Shown one piece after another: positions 5,054 to 6,819 of a stretch of 6,819 nucleotides of DNA (positions within the stretch are counted from its first letter, which is position 1; the number at the start of each line of letters is the position of its first letter). Origin of the DNA: Desulfobacteraceae bacterium. Lineage in GTDB: Bacteria > Desulfobacterota > DSM-4660 > Desulfatiglandales > Desulfatiglandaceae. Location: NCBI GenBank assembly GCA_030597505.1, contig JAUVRS010000142.1, forward strand, positions 1 through 6,819, in the 5' to 3' direction. The position numbers were made by a program, and so were the translations under genes. The notes below the pieces were generated by a model that worked only from the letters and a program-made list of their open reading frames with translations, was not told the DNA's origin and did no database searches.

Positions 5054-6320
5054 ACAGTTTCCACCCGAATTCAGCGGCCTCACCAAGGTCTTCTTCGATC
5101 CTGAGCAGCTGGTTGTATTTGCACACCCTTTCGGATCTGGATAAAGAGCCGGTCTTTATCTGTCCGGTTCCGGTTGCCACTGCGAGGTCCGCAATAAACG
5201 TATCCTCTGTTTCACCCGACCTGTGAGAAATGACGGCATTCCAACCCACCCTGTGGGACATCCGGACGGCCTCAAGGGTCTCTGTGAGAGTCCCGATCTG
5301 GTTTAGTTTGATCAATACGGCGTTTGCTGATTTCTCTTTGATTCCCCTGGCAATGCGTTTGGTGTTGGTCACAAAGAGGTCGTCCCCGACGATCTGGATA
5401 CGGTCCCCAAGCCTTTTGGTCATTTCTTTCCAGTGTTTCCAGTCATTTTCGTCAAGACCGTCTTCGATGGAATGTATGGGAAAACGGTCGACCCAGTCCG
5501 CGTAGAAGTCCACCATCTGGGCGCCGTTTCTGACGGACTGATCTGATTTGGAAAACACATATTTACCGCCCTTGTAAAACGACGAAGCGGCAGGATCCAG
5601 GGCCAGCACCACATCCTTGCCTGCCCGATAACCCGCCCTCTTGATACCCGCCAGGACCATCTCAAGGGCCTGTTCGTCATTTTTGAGGTCGGGTGCAAAG
5701 CCCCCTTCGTCACCAACGGCGGTTGAAAAGCCTTTTTCCTTCAGGACGTTTGCCAAGGCATGAAAAACCTCCGCCCCCATGCGTAACGCCTCCTTGAATG
5801 TCCTGGCCCCAATGGGCATGATCATGAATTCCTGGATATCCATGTTGTTGGCCGCGTGGAGGCCACCATTTAGGATATTCATCATGGGCATGGGAAGTAG
5901 ACACGCATTTGTTCCCCCGAGATACCGGTAAAGGGGCATAAAAAGCGAACCAGCAGCGGCCCTTGCAACCGCCAGTGAGACCCCCAGGATGGCATTGGCT
6001 CCCAGCTTGCTCTTGTTGGGGGTGCCGTCCAATTCGATGAGGGTTTGATCTATCAACCGCTGGTCGATGGCATCCATCTCAAAAAGGGCTGGGGCGATTA
6101 TCTGGTTTACATTATCGACCGCCTGCTGGACCCCCTTTCCGTTGTAACGCTTTCTCCGTTTGTCGCGCAGCTCGACCGCCTCATATTTCCCCGTGGAGGC
6201 TCCGGAGGGGACAGCCGCCCTGGCAACACTGCCGTCGCTCAACCCCACTTCCACTTCTACGGTGGGGTTCCCTCTGGAATCCAGAATTTCCCTCGCAACA
6301 ATTGCCTCTATCAATTCCAT
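5052..6320 (-). CDS. eno: Enolase (phosphopyruvate hydratase)
   Basis: A complete 422-aa enolase that interconverts 2-phosphoglycerate and phosphoenolpyruvate in the cytoplasm. Nearly all active-site residues align with E. coli enolase at an offset of four: catalytic Glu164 (DIQEFMIMP), Glu205 (GDEGGFAPDL), Lys338 (IKLNQIGTLTET), Lys389 (GQIKTG), and Mg ligands Asp242, Glu286 (SIEDGLDENDW) and Asp313 (VGDDLFVTN). The mobile loop SGASTG (39-44), His155 and the signature SHRSGETEDT (365-374) are intact, so the enzyme should be active. I chose ATG-6320 because AGGAGG ends 5 nt before it; the upstream in-frame TTG-6338 would place that ribosome site inside the gene. Two small departures are GGLHAANN (usually HADNN) and AASSFY (usually AASEFY). 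A sigma70-like promoter lies just upstream. Confidence 0.98.
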   Translation of the reverse strand: MELIEAIVAREILDSRGNPTVEVEVGLSDGSVARAAVPSGASTGKYEAVELRDKRRKRYNGKGVQQAVDNVNQIIAPALFEMDAIDQRLIDQTLIELDGTPNKSKLGANAILGVSLAVARAAAGSLFMPLYRYLGGTNACLLPMPMMNILNGGLHAANNMDIQEFMIMPIGARTFKEALRMGAEVFHALANVLKEKGFSTAVGDEGGFAPDLKNDEQALEMVLAGIKRAGYRAGKDVVLALDPAASSFYKGGKYVFSKSDQSVRNGAQMVDFYADWVDRFPIHSIEDGLDENDWKHWKEMTKRLGDRIQIVGDDLFVTNTKRIARGIKEKSANAVLIKLNQIGTLTETLEAVRMSHRVGWNAVISHRSGETEDTFIADLAVATGTGQIKTGSLSRSERVCKYNQLLRIEEDLGEAAEFGWKL

Positions 6321-6325
6321 GGCTT

Positions 6326-6331
6326 CCTCCT
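6326..6331 (-). promoter_or_regulatory. Ribosome binding site of eno
   Basis: A perfect AGGAGG on the minus strand lies 5 nt before ATG-6320. It decides between that ATG and the TTG six codons upstream. Confidence 0.85.
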
Positions 6332-6372
6332 GTCTCAAAAAGGGTCAAGAGATAATCAGATGTTCCGTAGGG

Positions 6373-6401
6373 ACTATAAGAGATCTGCGGTCCCGTGACA
6401 A
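6373..6401 (-). promoter_or_regulatory. Sigma70-type promoter of eno
   Basis: On the minus strand the -35 is TTGTCA (6401-6396) and the -10 is TATAGT (6378-6373). They are separated by exactly 17 nt, and each matches consensus at five of six positions. Transcription would begin near 6366, giving a leader of about 46 nt before ATG-6320. This implies enolase can be transcribed independently of the glycosyltransferase gene upstream. Confidence 0.7.
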
Positions 6402-6435
6402 GCGAAAATGAACGGGGAAAAACAGTGATCGGTGG

Positions 6436-6819
6436 TCATTTGTCCATAGTTAGTTGACGTTGGAGAGACAAAGCGGTTTCGATGGTCTTGTTGATCAGGT
6501 TTGGGTCTGCTTTTTTCTGACGGATTACCATGACGGATGGCCCGAGGGGCCGCCATTGAACAACACGGGTCTCTTTGAAGAGGGCAACGGTGGGTGTGCC
6601 CAGCATGGCTGCCAGATGGGTGATGCCGCTGTCATGACCCACATATAAAACAGCCTCCCCAAGGATCGTTTTTAGACGCGCATTCTCCGGGGAAAAATGG
6701 ATTTCCACCTTGATTGACCCCAAGGGCTCCCTGAAAAATGGGTAGAGCCCGGTCTCAGCAGGGCCCAGGAGGAACACCGGGTTTAAACGAATGGTTTCAG
6801 TTTTTCTTTTGAATGCGGC
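6436..6819 (-). CDS. Glycosyltransferase family 9 (heptosyltransferase-like), C-terminal part
   Basis: The frame is open from the window edge to TGA at 6436-6438, leaving 127 C-terminal residues; the start lies beyond 6819. The block VGHDSGITHLAAMLGTPTVALF is the nucleotide-sugar-binding signature of family 9 glycosyltransferases (WaaC/WaaF/WaaQ type), normally written as a DSG-x-x-H-x-A motif. RLNPVFLLGPAETG upstream fits the beginning of the second Rossmann-like domain. Proteins of this family transfer heptose or related sugars to the LPS inner core at the cytoplasmic face of the inner membrane. The specific donor and acceptor cannot be inferred from this half. The stop is 115 nt before the enolase start, in the same direction, with the enolase promoter in between. 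Confidence 0.87.
   Translation of the reverse strand, partial: AAFKRKTETIRLNPVFLLGPAETGLYPFFREPLGSIKVEIHFSPENARLKTILGEAVLYVGHDSGITHLAAMLGTPTVALFKETRVVQWRPLGPSVMVIRQKKADPNLINKTIETALSLQRQLTMDK

Overview
This 6.8 kb window looks like chromosomal DNA from a Gram-negative, probably anaerobic bacterium. A deltaproteobacterium (Desulfobacterota, sulfate-reducer type) is my best guess. The Gram-negative call rests on an outer-membrane beta-barrel C-terminus, an M48 lipoprotein with an outer-membrane sorting signal, and an LPS-type family 9 glycosyltransferase. The narrower placement is inference from protein style; no rRNA or other phylogenetic marker beyond enolase is present.

Layout. Positions 1-573 (+) hold the last 190 codons of a porin-like outer-membrane protein, closed by a 23-bp perfect-stem bidirectional terminator (614-665). 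A gene-poor stretch follows. Then comes an AT-rich four-helix-bundle (S23/IVS-type) gene at 913-1260 (+), bracketed by 25-nt inverted repeats built from heptamers. It resembles an intervening-sequence-like cassette outside any rRNA gene.

Everything to the right is on the minus strand. Read in that direction it is: the 3' part of a family 9 glycosyltransferase (6819-6436); enolase (6320-5052) with its own good sigma70-type promoter; an 84-aa conserved-looking small protein (4984-4730); a roughly 500-nt non-coding stretch with a 176-bp imperfect palindrome (MITE-like or structured RNA) and two operator-like dyads; a GlcD-type FAD-linked 2-hydroxyacid dehydrogenase (4221-2842); and an M48 metalloprotease lipoprotein (2821-1355) that is probably translationally coupled to it.

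How the genes relate. Enolase is core glycolysis/gluconeogenesis. The GlcD-like enzyme would feed lactate- or glycolate-derived electrons and carbon into central metabolism. The M48 lipoprotein probably works in envelope quality control and shares a transcript with glcD without an obvious functional link. The most unusual content is non-coding: the inverted heptamer repeats around the S23-type gene, a second heptamer array after enolase, and the palindromic element upstream of glcD. I see no CRISPR array, tRNA, rRNA, transposase or complete defence system.
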